Source: Verrucomicrobiota bacterium
Lineage (GTDB): Bacteria; Verrucomicrobiota; Verrucomicrobiia; Opitutales; UBA953
Reading direction: 5' to 3'
NCBI GenBank assembly: GCA_016871725.1
Contig: VHCL01000003.1
Span: forward strand, 59,714-123,713
DNA length: 64,000 nt
Of this stretch, positions 20,261-30,285 are shown piece after piece. The notes under the pieces are model-generated. The model saw nothing but the letters and a program-made list of their open reading frames with translations. It made no database searches and had not been told where the DNA came from. Numbering within the stretch: position 1 is the first letter of the stretch; each line of letters opens with the position of its first letter. The translations under genes and the position numbers were made by a program.

Positions 20261-20701
20261 TTATTCTTCGTGGTTGAGGCCCGAGAAGGCGATGTTGTCG
20301 ATGCCCGCCTCGGCGCCCCATTCGAGGGCCTTGGAGACGTACTTGGCGTGGCACTCCTTGTCGGCGCGGACCAGCAGGCGGTACTTCTCGTTGGAGCCCT
20401 TGCGGTCGGCGAGCTCCTTGGCGATGCCCTCCTTGTCGTTCGGGTCGAGCTCGCGGTCGTCGAGCTTGTACTTCGCCTGGCCCGTGGTCTTGTCCCACGA
20501 GATGTTGATCAGGCCGGCCGCGGCCTTGTCGTCGCGCTTGACGCCGTTGGAGGCGACCGGGAGCGAGATGTTCTTGTCGACCTTGAGCACCTGGGAGGAG
20601 GTGATCGACATGAAGAAGATCAGCAGCACCAGGAGCACGTCGATCATCGGCGCGACCTGGAACTCCGGTTCGCCTTCTCCGCCTCCGCCTCCGCCTGCCA
20701 T
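20261..20701 (-). CDS. ExbD/TolR-family protein
   Basis: FQVAPMIDVLLVLLIFFMSIT TM helix with conserved Asp. Confidence 0.9.
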   Translation of the reverse strand: MAGGGGGGEGEPEFQVAPMIDVLLVLLIFFMSITSSQVLKVDKNISLPVASNGVKRDDKAAAGLINISWDKTTGQAKYKLDDRELDPNDKEGIAKELADRKGSNEKYRLLVRADKECHAKYVSKALEWGAEAGIDNIAFSGLNHEE

Positions 20702-20733
20702 GGGTGTGCCGTGGGATTAGGGGTGGGAGGGGC

Positions 20734-21525
20734 TCAGCCCTGGACGTTGGAGGACGCGCTCCAATCGGGCTTGGCGGCGTAGATCTCTTCGTCGCCGACC
20801 TTGCGGCCTTCGACTTCCTCGTAGGGGAAGGCGCGGAAGAGGCCGGTCACGATCTCGGTGATGTCGTGGATGCCCTTGTTGATGCGGTTGGCCAGGAGGT
20901 AGTAGGCGATGAACGCCGGGATCGCGATGAAGAGGCCGGAGGCGGTCGCCACGAGCACTTCGCCGATCGCGCCGGAGAGCTTGGAGGGGTCGCCCACGCC
21001 GGACGTGCCGAGGGTCTCGAACGCGCTCATCATGCCGGTCACGGTGCCGGTGAGGCCGATCATCGGGGTGCAGACCCCGATCACGGAGAGGTATGAGGAG
21101 CGGCCCTTGAGTTCGCCCTGGATGCGGACGATCTCGGAGAGGATGGCCTCTTCGGTCATGGTCTTGCCATCCGGGGTGAAGGCGACGCCGGCGCGCACGA
21201 CATCGGCTACGGGGGAGCCGGCGGTCTTGGCGAAGGCGTAGGCGCCGACGTAGTCGCCCTTCTTGAAGAGCTCGCGGAGCTGGGTGACATGCTCGGCGGG
21301 GTACATCTTGCCGGCGCTGGTCTTGATGAAGCCGTCGACCATGAACCACATCATGGCCACGGAGCAGAGGGTGATCGGGTACATGACCCAGCCGCCTTCG
21401 ATGAAGAGGTCGGCGAGGGTCTTGTGGTGCACGGCGGCCGGCGCGGCCTCCTGGGCGGAGCCGGTGAGGGTCAGCAGGCCCAGGAGGGCGGTGCTGAGGA
21501 GGGCGGAACGTAGGTTCATCTTCAT
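20734..21525 (-). CDS. MotA/TolQ/ExbB proton channel family protein
   Basis: Signal peptide plus IGVCTPMIGLTGTVTGMMSAF, ATASGLFIAIPAFIAYYLL. Confidence 0.9.
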   Translation of the reverse strand: MKMNLRSALLSTALLGLLTLTGSAQEAAPAAVHHKTLADLFIEGGWVMYPITLCSVAMMWFMVDGFIKTSAGKMYPAEHVTQLRELFKKGDYVGAYAFAKTAGSPVADVVRAGVAFTPDGKTMTEEAILSEIVRIQGELKGRSSYLSVIGVCTPMIGLTGTVTGMMSAFETLGTSGVGDPSKLSGAIGEVLVATASGLFIAIPAFIAYYLLANRINKGIHDITEIVTGLFRAFPYEEVEGRKVGDEEIYAAKPDWSASSNVQG

Positions 21526-21578
21526 GATGATGGGGTGTAGGTTGGTATCTAGGTTAGGTTTTGGAAAGGGGCAAGGAC

Positions 21579-22595
21579 TCACTTGTTGCCTTCGACCTTC
21601 TCTTCGGCGGCCAGCTTGGGCTTGGCCAGCATGACGCCTTCGGGGAGGGGACCGCCGGCGGCGATCTTCTTCTGGTCGGCTTCGGCCTTGGCGCGCTCCT
21701 CGGGGGGCAGCAGCTTCTTGGCCTCCTCGGCCTCCTTGGAGACCGGGAAGGAGACGATGATGTCGTACAGGTAGCGGTTGGAGACCGCCTCGAGCTTCTG
21801 GTCCCGGAGGGCCGGGCTGTCCATGCCGCGGAAGGCGCGGGCGGCGCCGAGCAGGGCCTTGGGGATCATCTCGGTCTCGGAGCCGAAGAAGACCGGCACG
21901 CGCAGGTAGGTGGTCATCGCCGCCTCGTACTTCTTGGCCGCGAGGAGGGAATTGCCCTTGGTCAGGTGGAGGCGGGCCTGGAGTTCGGAGCTGTCGACCT
22001 TCGTGAGCAGCTCGGTGGCCTCGCGGATGACGGCGTCATGCTCGCCTTTGCGGGCGCGCAGCATGAGGCGGGCGAGCTGGATCTGGGTCGCGACTTCCGG
22101 CTTCTTGGCGGCTTCCTCCTTCTCGAGGGTCGCGAGGAAGCCGTTGGTGGCGGCGTCGTTCTCGAGGCGGTCGAGCGCGTCGAGTTTGATCAGGGCGGCC
22201 TTGGTCCACCAGGACCCGGCCACGTTCTTGAGGGGCTCGAAGAACTTCAGCACGGCCTCCGCGTTGTCGAGGGCCTTGGCCGGCTCGCCGCGGTTGACGT
22301 TGTTCTGCGCCTCCTGGAGGCGGGCCGGCATCGGCCAGATGATCTCGGTGACTTCGGAGAGCTTCCGGGTGTCGGTCGACACGAAGCCGCCGCGGTTCGA
22401 GGTGCGGTCGACGGTTCCCTTGATGACGTTGATGACGCCCTTCTTCTCGTCGACGACTGGCTTCGGCGGGATCGAGTTGTCCAGCTTGAAGGGATCGTTG
22501 ACCTCCCAGCGTTCGCCTTTGAAGACGAAGGTCTGGGCCGGCGACGAGGCGGCGGCGAGGAGCGCGAGGGCGGTGAGGAGGAGGGGGCGGCGCAT
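21579..22595 (-). CDS. Secreted TPR-like protein of the ExbB/ExbD operon
   Basis: Signal peptide MRRPLLLTALALLAAASSPAQ; TPR-like repeats; contiguous same-strand genes. Confidence 0.7.
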   Translation of the reverse strand: MRRPLLLTALALLAAASSPAQTFVFKGERWEVNDPFKLDNSIPPKPVVDEKKGVINVIKGTVDRTSNRGGFVSTDTRKLSEVTEIIWPMPARLQEAQNNVNRGEPAKALDNAEAVLKFFEPLKNVAGSWWTKAALIKLDALDRLENDAATNGFLATLEKEEAAKKPEVATQIQLARLMLRARKGEHDAVIREATELLTKVDSSELQARLHLTKGNSLLAAKKYEAAMTTYLRVPVFFGSETEMIPKALLGAARAFRGMDSPALRDQKLEAVSNRYLYDIIVSFPVSKEAEEAKKLLPPEERAKAEADQKKIAAGGPLPEGVMLAKPKLAAEEKVEGNK

Positions 22596-22600
22596 GGCGT

Positions 22601-25600
22601 TCAGAGTCCGAGGAGGTAGGCTTTGGCTTCTTCCGCCTCGCGCGTGTCCTTGATGCGTTCCTTCTGGAGCATCTCCTGGAGGAGGCGCTTGGCGCCGTCC
22701 TTCTGGTCGAGCTTGGTCGCGAGGATCTTGGCTTCGGCGAAGTAGGATTTCGCGGCCCAGACCTCGTATTTCTTCCAGGTCATGTAGCAGCGGCGGTAGT
22801 AGGCGACGGCGCGGGCGTAGCCGTCCTTGTCGGCCGCCTGGCGTTCTTCCATGAGGCCGAGCCAGTAGAGCGAGGCGGCGGTCTTCTCGCCGCGCCATTC
22901 CTTGGTCTTGGCGATCTCCTCGAACTCCTCCTTGGCTTCCTTGTACTTGGCGAGCTCGGCGAGCGAGCGGGCGCGGGTGAAGCGGAGGTCGAGCTCCTTC
23001 GACATCAGGATGTTGTTGTCGATGGCCTCGTTGCAGAGCGAGAGGGCCTCGGCGTACTTCTTCTCGCCGAAACGGATGTCGGCGAGCCCGGCGAAGCCGT
23101 AGTCGGCGTATTCGGAGGAGCGGGCGAATTCGAGGATGTAGCGGAAGAACTCCTCGGCCTTCTTCAGGTCGCCCTTGGCGAGGAGGCTGTCGCCGACGAG
23201 GGCGAGGATGGTCGGGTTGAGCTCCTCGGCCTTGAAGTTGGCGGCGATCTTGGCGAAGTTCGCGGCGGTCTTCTCGGGTTCGCGGGTGAACACGGCGAGC
23301 TGGCCGAGGGCGAAGAAGCCGCGGGCCTGGGCGACGAGCGAGGCGCGGTTCTCGTCGAGGCGGAGCAGCTTGGTGAGCTCCTTCTCGGCGTCGGCGCTGG
23401 TGTAGGCGCCGGGCTCGGGCTTGGCTCCGGCCTTCACGCGCTTGATCTTCCGGGCCAGCTTCTCGGCGAGGAAGACGATGAGCTTCTCGGTGCCTTCCTG
23501 CTTCCGGTCGTTGATGGATTCGGCGACGGCGTCGGAGAGGATCTTGAGGGCGCGCTTCTTCTGCTCGGCGATGGAGGCCTGGCGCTTGGCCTCGACCTTG
23601 GCGAGCTCGGCCTCGAGCTCGGCGGAGAGCTTCTTGACGGCCTCCTTGGCGGCGTCGATCTCGGGGCGGGTGACGCCCTGCTTGCGCTCGGTCTGGTCGA
23701 CGGCCTTGCGGGCGTCGGCGAGCTTGGCGCTGAACTCCTTGCGGACCTTCTCGGCCTGCTGGGCGAACTCGGGCATGTCGCCCATGCGCTCGGTCGAGCG
23801 GATGACCTCGTAGAGGTAGGTCATCGCCTTGGGGTCGTTGTGGTCCCAGTCGAAGATCTCCTTGAACAGGTCGCGCATGCGCTTGTGCTCGCCGCGGCCG
23901 GGGAGGAGCTTGCGCAGCTCGCCGAGGACGAACTCCAGGGCCTGCGGGTTGGTGCGGGCGCTCTTGGCGGCGGCCTCGTAGGCGTCGATCGCCTTGCCGG
24001 TGGCGGCCTCCTTCTCCTTCTCGAGCTTGTCCTTGATGGCGGCGAACTTCGCGCGGTCAGGGGTCTTGAGGTTGACGCGCAGGTCGATGTCGGCGGCTTT
24101 GACCTTCTTGTCGAGCTCGTCGGCCATGCGGATGTAGGCGTCGCCGATCAGCGTGTGGACCTCGGGGGTCTGGGCGATGACCTCGTCGGTGCGGTCCTTG
24201 GCGTAGTCCTTCAGCCAGTCCTCGCAGAGCTTGATCGTGCCGGCGATGTCGGGCGGGTTGACGCCGAACTTGACGATGGCCTGGCGGTAGCGGACGTCGG
24301 GGATGAACTGGCCCTTCGGGTATTCCGACTCGTACTTGTCGAAGTCGACCTTGGTCTCCTTGTACTTGCCCTGGAAGAACGAGCAGAGCGCGTTCATGTA
24401 GAGCACCTGCTGGCGGACGGACGAACGCTCGTACTTCTTGAGGAAGGCCTCGAAGGCCTTCTGCGCCGGCGCCCAGTCGACCTGCGAGAAGAGGCAGGCG
24501 GCGATGCGGAAGTCGATCTCCTCGGCGACCTCGGGGGTGAGGTTCGTCACGTTGGCCTGGACCCACTTGTAATGCTCGATGGCCTCGGGGAACTCCTCGC
24601 GCTCCTGCGAGATGTCGCCGAGGATGAGGGCGATGGACGAGACCATCTCGTCCTTCGGGAACTTCTGGATGAACTCCTTGCACTTCGCCTGGGCCTCGTT
24701 GTTGCGGCCGATCCGGCGCAGCGCGACGATGTGGTAGTAGTAGGCTCCGGCGATGCGGCTGAATTCCGGGCTGTTCTCGAAGATGTCGAGGAAGGCGACG
24801 TGGGCCTCCCACGGGCGCTTCAGTTCGAGCAGGCAGAGGCCGATGCGGTAGGAGATGAACGCGTCGTAGTCCTTGTTGGCCTTGAACTCGGCTTCGATCT
24901 TCTTGAACTGCTCGAGGTCGAGCTGGGCGCGGCGGATGGCGTCGGCCTGCTCGGGGTTCGGCTTCGGGGCGGCCTTGATCATGCCCTCCAGCTCGGTCTG
25001 CTTGGTCTCGATGGCGCGGGCGAAGGAGCGGGTCAGGTTCGCGCGGCGGAGCGTGCCCTGGTAGTTGTTGAGCGCCTGGCGGTAGAAGTCGCCGCGGAAG
25101 GCCTCGTCGGCCGCGGATTCGGCGGCCGCGAAGCGGGCGTCGCCGATCTCGAGGCGCTGGAAGTTGGAACGGACCACCTCGACGGGGGAGCCGTTGCTGC
25201 GGGCGTCGATCTCGCTCTTGAGCTGGGACGCCTCCTTGGTGAGGCCCAGCTTGGTGTACATCTCCACGAGCTTGTAGGCCGCTTCCCGGCGTTCCGGGGT
25301 GTTGATGCCTTCGGCGGTCGCCTGCTTGAGGAGGCTGATGGCCTGGGCGTAGGCGGCTTTCTTGAGGTCGTCGGTCGAGCTCTTGGCGCGGTCGACGACG
25401 ATCTGGGCCGAAAGCGTGAAGGCGTTCACGCGCTCCTCAGGCCGGGCGAGCGTGTTGGTGCGGAGCTTCTCCAGCCGGGCGAGGGCCTGGTCCCACTTGC
25501 CCTGCTTGGAGAAGGCCTCGATGAGCAGGAGCTCGGCGGTGCCGCGGCGGTTGTCGTTGTCGAAGAAGTCCTCGGTGCCCTTCGGGTATTTGTCCAGGAA

Positions 25601-25933
25601 GCCGGTGAGCTCGACCTGGGCCTTCGGCCAGTCCTTCATGAAGAAGAGGCAGGTGGCCTTGCGGAAGGAGAGGACCGCCTTCATGCTGGCGGCGACGTCG
25701 CCGGCCTTCTCCTCGAGTTCCTCGAAAAGGGCGAGGGCCTCCTTGTACTTCTTCTCCTCGAAGGCCTTGTCGGCGGCTTTGTAGAGGACGTTCAGGGGGT
25801 CCTCCTTGACTTCCGCGGTGGGCAGGGGCTTGGACTGCGCGCGCAGGACGCCGGAGACCGGGGTCACGGCGAGGAGGACGGCGAGCAAGGCGGCCTTGGC
25901 CAGTTGGTAGGTGCGGGACTCTTGGATAAGCAT
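22601..25933 (-). CDS. Large secreted TPR-repeat protein (~1110 aa)
   Basis: N-terminal LAKAALLAVLLAVTPVSGVLRAQ signal; many TPR-like pairs; ATG at 25933. Confidence 0.75.
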   Translation of the reverse strand: MLIQESRTYQLAKAALLAVLLAVTPVSGVLRAQSKPLPTAEVKEDPLNVLYKAADKAFEEKKYKEALALFEELEEKAGDVAASMKAVLSFRKATCLFFMKDWPKAQVELTGFLDKYPKGTEDFFDNDNRRGTAELLLIEAFSKQGKWDQALARLEKLRTNTLARPEERVNAFTLSAQIVVDRAKSSTDDLKKAAYAQAISLLKQATAEGINTPERREAAYKLVEMYTKLGLTKEASQLKSEIDARSNGSPVEVVRSNFQRLEIGDARFAAAESAADEAFRGDFYRQALNNYQGTLRRANLTRSFARAIETKQTELEGMIKAAPKPNPEQADAIRRAQLDLEQFKKIEAEFKANKDYDAFISYRIGLCLLELKRPWEAHVAFLDIFENSPEFSRIAGAYYYHIVALRRIGRNNEAQAKCKEFIQKFPKDEMVSSIALILGDISQEREEFPEAIEHYKWVQANVTNLTPEVAEEIDFRIAACLFSQVDWAPAQKAFEAFLKKYERSSVRQQVLYMNALCSFFQGKYKETKVDFDKYESEYPKGQFIPDVRYRQAIVKFGVNPPDIAGTIKLCEDWLKDYAKDRTDEVIAQTPEVHTLIGDAYIRMADELDKKVKAADIDLRVNLKTPDRAKFAAIKDKLEKEKEAATGKAIDAYEAAAKSARTNPQALEFVLGELRKLLPGRGEHKRMRDLFKEIFDWDHNDPKAMTYLYEVIRSTERMGDMPEFAQQAEKVRKEFSAKLADARKAVDQTERKQGVTRPEIDAAKEAVKKLSAELEAELAKVEAKRQASIAEQKKRALKILSDAVAESINDRKQEGTEKLIVFLAEKLARKIKRVKAGAKPEPGAYTSADAEKELTKLLRLDENRASLVAQARGFFALGQLAVFTREPEKTAANFAKIAANFKAEELNPTILALVGDSLLAKGDLKKAEEFFRYILEFARSSEYADYGFAGLADIRFGEKKYAEALSLCNEAIDNNILMSKELDLRFTRARSLAELAKYKEAKEEFEEIAKTKEWRGEKTAASLYWLGLMEERQAADKDGYARAVAYYRRCYMTWKKYEVWAAKSYFAEAKILATKLDQKDGAKRLLQEMLQKERIKDTREAEEAKAYLLGL

Positions 25934-26063
25934 CGGGTGAGGGGAGCGTATTGCTCCGCGTCGGGGGTGCGTAGGAATAGCCCAAGCGTCCGAGGGATGC
26001 CAAGCAATAAGCCCCCTCCGAGGGGCGAATGTCCGCCGCCGGAGGGCCCGGCTGTGAATAAGT

Positions 26064-27002
26064 TCAGGCGCCGGGGCGGAGACCGGTCGCCAGGATGGTC
26101 TCAAATCCGGGCTCCTTGGGCTCCTTGGCCACCACGCGGACCTCCGATTGGGCGAAGCCAGCCTCCTCGATCCAGTCGTGGAGCTCGTTCTCCTTGAAAC
26201 CGAGCCAGCGGTCGGCGTACAGCTCGCGGGCTTTCTCGAAGCGGTGGGCGCGCAGGTCGAGGACGATGAGCCGCCCGCCCGGCTTGAGGATGCGGAAAGC
26301 CTCGGCGAGGGCCGTGCGGGGGTTTTCGGCGTGGTGCAGCGCCTGGCTCAGCAAGGCGAGGTCGATGCTCCGGTCCGGCAGCGGCACCTTCTCGATGTTG
26401 CCGAGGACGTAGGTCAGGTTGCGCAGCTGCTCCTTCTTGGCCAGCGTCCGGCCGACCTGGACCATGCGCGGGGAGCTGTCCACGCAGTGGACGCTTTCGG
26501 CCTGGCGGGCGAGGAGGCGGGAAAGGGTGCCGTCGCCGGCCCCGAGGTCGGCGATCCGGATGCGGGGCGTGAGCAGGAAGAGCATCTGGCCGATGGCCTC
26601 CCAGGAGCGGCCGGGGCAGTAGTTCCGCCCCAGGCGGTCGGCCACGTGGTTGAAGTGCTGTTCGGCCTTCTGGCGGCGCTTCTCCACGATGCGCTGCCAG
26701 GCGCGTTGGTCGGCGGCCGCCTTGGGCTCGCGGGCGCAGGCGGCCAGGGCCGCGTCGATGACGCCGCCGACGCCGGGCGGGAGGTCGCGGGCCACGGCAT
26801 AGAAGGATTTCTTGCCGTCGCGGCGGTCGACCACCAGGCCGGCCTTGCGGAGCAGGGCGAGGTGGGTCGAGATGCGCGACTGCGGGAGCCCGAGGATCTC
26901 CTGCAGCTCGCCGACGGCCAGCTCGCCGCGGTGCAGCAGATGCAGCATGCGGGAGCGCGTGGGGTCGGCCAGCAGGCGCAGGGATTCCCAAGGGTCGGGC
27001 AT
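26064..27002 (-). CDS. ArsR-type HTH fused to class I SAM methyltransferase
   Basis: LLADPTRSRMLHLLHRGELAVGELQEILGLPQSRISTHLALLRKAGLV; IADLGAGDGTLSRLLA. Confidence 0.88.
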   Translation of the reverse strand: MPDPWESLRLLADPTRSRMLHLLHRGELAVGELQEILGLPQSRISTHLALLRKAGLVVDRRDGKKSFYAVARDLPPGVGGVIDAALAACAREPKAAADQRAWQRIVEKRRQKAEQHFNHVADRLGRNYCPGRSWEAIGQMLFLLTPRIRIADLGAGDGTLSRLLARQAESVHCVDSSPRMVQVGRTLAKKEQLRNLTYVLGNIEKVPLPDRSIDLALLSQALHHAENPRTALAEAFRILKPGGRLIVLDLRAHRFEKARELYADRWLGFKENELHDWIEEAGFAQSEVRVVAKEPKEPGFETILATGLRPGA

Positions 27003-27042
27003 GCGGGCAGGATGGGCGGCGGGCGCGGGCTTGTCAAAAGAG

Positions 27043-27064
27043 GAAGCCCCGTCGCCGGGGCTTC
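27043..27064 (-). terminator. Rho-independent terminator downstream of the greA-like gene
   Basis: GAAGCCCCG-TCGC-CGGGGCTTC; T-rich on minus strand after the stem. Confidence 0.7.
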
Positions 27065-27087
27065 GTCGGGGCGGGACCGCGGTCCGT

Positions 27088-29055
27088 TCAGCGCTTGTCG
27101 ACCCAGCGGCCGATCTTCACGACGGTCCAGCTCTCGGCCTTGCCGTTGATGTTGGTCGTGAACGTCTCGCCCGCCTTGTGGTTGAGGAACTGCTTCGCGA
27201 GCGGCGAGATGTAGGAGAGGATGTTCTTCTCCGGCTGGCCGTCCCAGGCGCCGAGGATGTCGTAAGGCACCTCGGCCTGGTCGGAGCCGCGGCGCAGCAC
27301 GATGCTCGAGCCGACGCTGATGGCGTCGGCCTTGGCCTCGCTGAAGTCGGTCACGCGGGCCTTCTTGAGCAGGCCGTCGAGCTCGGCGCGACGGGCGGAG
27401 AGGGTGTCGTGGTCCTGACGGGCCATCTTGTACTCGGAGTTCTCGCGGAGGTCGCCGTGTTCCTTGGCGACCTGGATGGCCTCCTTCACGGCGGGCAGGC
27501 GCACCTTCACGATGTCCTCGAGCTCGCGTTCCTTCTCCTCCTTGGAGGCCTTGGACACGAGGAGCTCCTTCTCCTCGGCTTCGGAGCCGGCGTGCTTGGA
27601 CTTGGCGAGGCGCTGGACGTGCGGCTCGATCTTCGCGAGGCGCGAGAGGAGGGCCTTCTTCGTCATCTCGTCGAAGCCCTGGCTGCTCATCATCGTGCGG
27701 GTGAGGTCGAAGATCGTCTCGCTGTCGGCCTTCTTGCCTTCGGCCGGCGTGAGGATGTTCGCGATCAGTTCCTTGTCCTTGATGAGCTCGTTGGCCAGCG
27801 GGATGCGGGCGGTGGAGTTGGACTCGAGGGACTCGGTGTCGATGGACGCGAGGATGGCGCCGAGGAGGGCGGGGTTGATCAGGCGGCCGACGATCGGGGC
27901 GTACTTCTTGGAGTCGCGGTTCTTGATGATCCAGATGATCACCGGCGCGCGCAGTTCGCGGGTCTCGAGCCACTGGGCGAAGCGTTCGGCGACGGCCTCG
28001 GCGAGGTCCTGGTCGCAGAGGTAGGCGATGGATTCCGAGACGAGCTTGGCGGAGCCGCTCTTGGTGCCGCCGATGTCGCGGTTGCGGAGGAGGTCGAAGG
28101 CGCGGTCGGCCCAGCGGTCGCCGTGGTGGGCGCGGACGAGGTCGAGCAGGCTGCGGATCTTCTCCGTGGTGTGCGGGATGTTGAGGGCGACGAACGCGAG
28201 GTCGGCCTCGGTGCAGAGCGCGATGATCTCCGAGGCCGTCGGGCTGACGGTCTCGACGTTCTCGACGGCGGAGCGGAAGAACTTGTCGCGGTTCCAGATG
28301 CCGCCGAGGATGGCCGGCAGGTTGTCGCGCTTGCGGGCGGTCTCGAGCTTCTTGATCTCCTTGAGGAGGTCGGCGGAGACCTTGTCGAGGTTGGCGGCCG
28401 TGGCGGCCGAGCGGGTCTCGGCGGCGGCGGCGCCGGCGAGTTCCTCGAGCAGCAGCAGCTTACGCTCGAAATTGGGGGCGCTTTCGTACTGCGCGAACAG
28501 GTCTTCGCCGAGATCCTTGGGGGCTTCGAGCAGGGCGTAGAGGCCGCCCTTGCGCTCCGGGACGAGGATCGCGCGGTCCTTGCGGACGGCGGCGCGGCCC
28601 TTGGTCCACCAGGCCTTGAAGGCGGCGGCGCGGTCCTTGCCGGCGGCGAGGGAGGCGAAATGGACACGGTCGAGGTTGGCCTCGAGGGCGTAGGAGGTGC
28701 ACTCGCCGGTCGGGTATTCGGCCAGGAGGGCCTTGACGAGCCCGGCGGGGTCGTTGGCGACGAGGTTGGCGATCTCGGCTTTGGTGCCTTCGGCGTAGGC
28801 TTTGGCGACGACGCCGTTGGGGTTGATGAACTCGATCTTACCGAGGAAGAAGGCGGCGTCCATGGCGTGCCCCTTCTTGTTCTGCTCGGGGAAATCGATG
28901 ACCAGGCGCTTGGTGGACTCGTCGTAGGAACGGATGACACCGATGCCCCAGGCTTGGTGGAGGCAGAAGGCCGGCTGACCGGTGGCCACCAGGTCGATGG
29001 CGGCCTGGAGGGAGTTCATTTTACCACCTTGTGGGGTCAGGGCCTTGTTGCTCAT
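27088..29055 (-). CDS. greA: GreA/GreB-family transcription elongation factor with very long N-terminal extension
   Basis: C-terminal LPAVKEAIQVAKEHGDLRENSEYKMARQDHDTLSARRAELDGLL; ~480-aa N-terminal extension. Confidence 0.85.
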   Translation of the reverse strand: MSNKALTPQGGKMNSLQAAIDLVATGQPAFCLHQAWGIGVIRSYDESTKRLVIDFPEQNKKGHAMDAAFFLGKIEFINPNGVVAKAYAEGTKAEIANLVANDPAGLVKALLAEYPTGECTSYALEANLDRVHFASLAAGKDRAAAFKAWWTKGRAAVRKDRAILVPERKGGLYALLEAPKDLGEDLFAQYESAPNFERKLLLLEELAGAAAAETRSAATAANLDKVSADLLKEIKKLETARKRDNLPAILGGIWNRDKFFRSAVENVETVSPTASEIIALCTEADLAFVALNIPHTTEKIRSLLDLVRAHHGDRWADRAFDLLRNRDIGGTKSGSAKLVSESIAYLCDQDLAEAVAERFAQWLETRELRAPVIIWIIKNRDSKKYAPIVGRLINPALLGAILASIDTESLESNSTARIPLANELIKDKELIANILTPAEGKKADSETIFDLTRTMMSSQGFDEMTKKALLSRLAKIEPHVQRLAKSKHAGSEAEEKELLVSKASKEEKERELEDIVKVRLPAVKEAIQVAKEHGDLRENSEYKMARQDHDTLSARRAELDGLLKKARVTDFSEAKADAISVGSSIVLRRGSDQAEVPYDILGAWDGQPEKNILSYISPLAKQFLNHKAGETFTTNINGKAESWTVVKIGRWVDKR

Positions 29056-29154
29056 TGCAAAAGTGGGTTTTGGGGATAACAATTCTCACTTGCAAGCAGG
29101 AAGGCGGGGGTTTCGGGCTCCTGAGCCTCCGAGCCCGCTGGTCCTGCCCCTCCC

Positions 29155-30285
29155 ATGGCCTTTAAGCCCGAAAAACCCTCAATCCACGGCGAAACTCCCG
29201 ACACCCTCGGCGAGCGTCTGGTCGCGGCCGGGCACCCCCGCTACCGGTCCGGTCAGATCTTCGAGTGGCTCTACCCGCGACGGTCCGAATCGGCCGAGGC
29301 CATGACCAACCTCCCGGCCGGCCTGCGGGCCTGGCTGGCCGAGCATTACGACTTCGAGGCCACCGCCCTGGTCCAGCGCAAGGCCTCCTCCGACGTCACC
29401 CAGAAGATCCTGCAGCGGCTCCGGGACGGCTCCCTCATCGAGACGGTCATCATCCGCGCCCCGATGGAGGGGGTCGGCCAGGAGAAGTCCCGGCGGACGA
29501 TCTGCATCTCGACCCAGGTCGGTTGCGCCTACGGGTGCAAGTTCTGCGCCTCCGGACTGGAGGGCTGGAAGCGCGACCTCTCGGTCGGCGAGATCGTCTC
29601 CCAGCTGGTGCAGGTCTGCCGGATCGAGGACAAGGCCGACCCGGCCCGCGCCGCCGAAGGGCTGGCTTCCTTCGACAACATCGTGGTCATGGGCATGGGC
29701 GAGCCCCTGGCCAATTACGACAACCTCCTGGCCGCCCTGCGCACGGTCAACGCGGCCTGGGGCTTCGGTTTCGGGGCCCGCCGCGTGACCATCTCGACCT
29801 CCGGCGTGGTGCCCAAGATCCTCAGGCTCGCCGACGAGCCGCTGGGGTTCCGCCTGGCGATCAGCCTGCATGGCGCCACCAACGAGGTCCGCAACCAGAT
29901 CATGCCGGTGAACAGGAAGTTCCCGCTCGAGGAGCTCATCCCCGCGGCCAAGGCCTTCGCCCGCAAGCACGGCCGCATGCTGACGCTCGAGTTCATCCTG
30001 ATCGAGGACATCAACGACTCGCTCGACCAGGCCAAGCGGCTCGCCGCGATCGCCCGCGAGCTCCATGCGCACGTCAACCTGATCCCGTACAACAAGGTCG
30101 AAGGCCTGCCGTGGGTCCGGCCTTCGCTGACCCGTCAGGACCGCTTCGTGAAGGAGCTCCGCGCGCTCGGCGTCACCGCCACGCTCCGCCGCGAGAAGGG
30201 GCACGACATCGACGCCGCCTGCGGCCAGCTGCGCCTGCAGAAGGAGAAGGAACTGCGCCTCGATCCGCCGCCCGCCGCCGCCTAG
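29155..30285 (+). CDS. rlmN: 23S rRNA (adenine2503-C2)-methyltransferase RlmN
   Basis: QVGCAYGCKFCASG radical SAM motif, GMGEPLANYDNLLAALR, HDIDAACGQL. Confidence 0.94.
   Translation: MAFKPEKPSIHGETPDTLGERLVAAGHPRYRSGQIFEWLYPRRSESAEAMTNLPAGLRAWLAEHYDFEATALVQRKASSDVTQKILQRLRDGSLIETVIIRAPMEGVGQEKSRRTICISTQVGCAYGCKFCASGLEGWKRDLSVGEIVSQLVQVCRIEDKADPARAAEGLASFDNIVVMGMGEPLANYDNLLAALRTVNAAWGFGFGARRVTISTSGVVPKILRLADEPLGFRLAISLHGATNEVRNQIMPVNRKFPLEELIPAAKAFARKHGRMLTLEFILIEDINDSLDQAKRLAAIARELHAHVNLIPYNKVEGLPWVRPSLTRQDRFVKELRALGVTATLRREKGHDIDAACGQLRLQKEKELRLDPPPAAA

Noticed and set aside
23840-26197. 785-aa plus-strand ORF
   Set aside because: Antisense to the large TPR gene; repetition mirrors the TPR codons.
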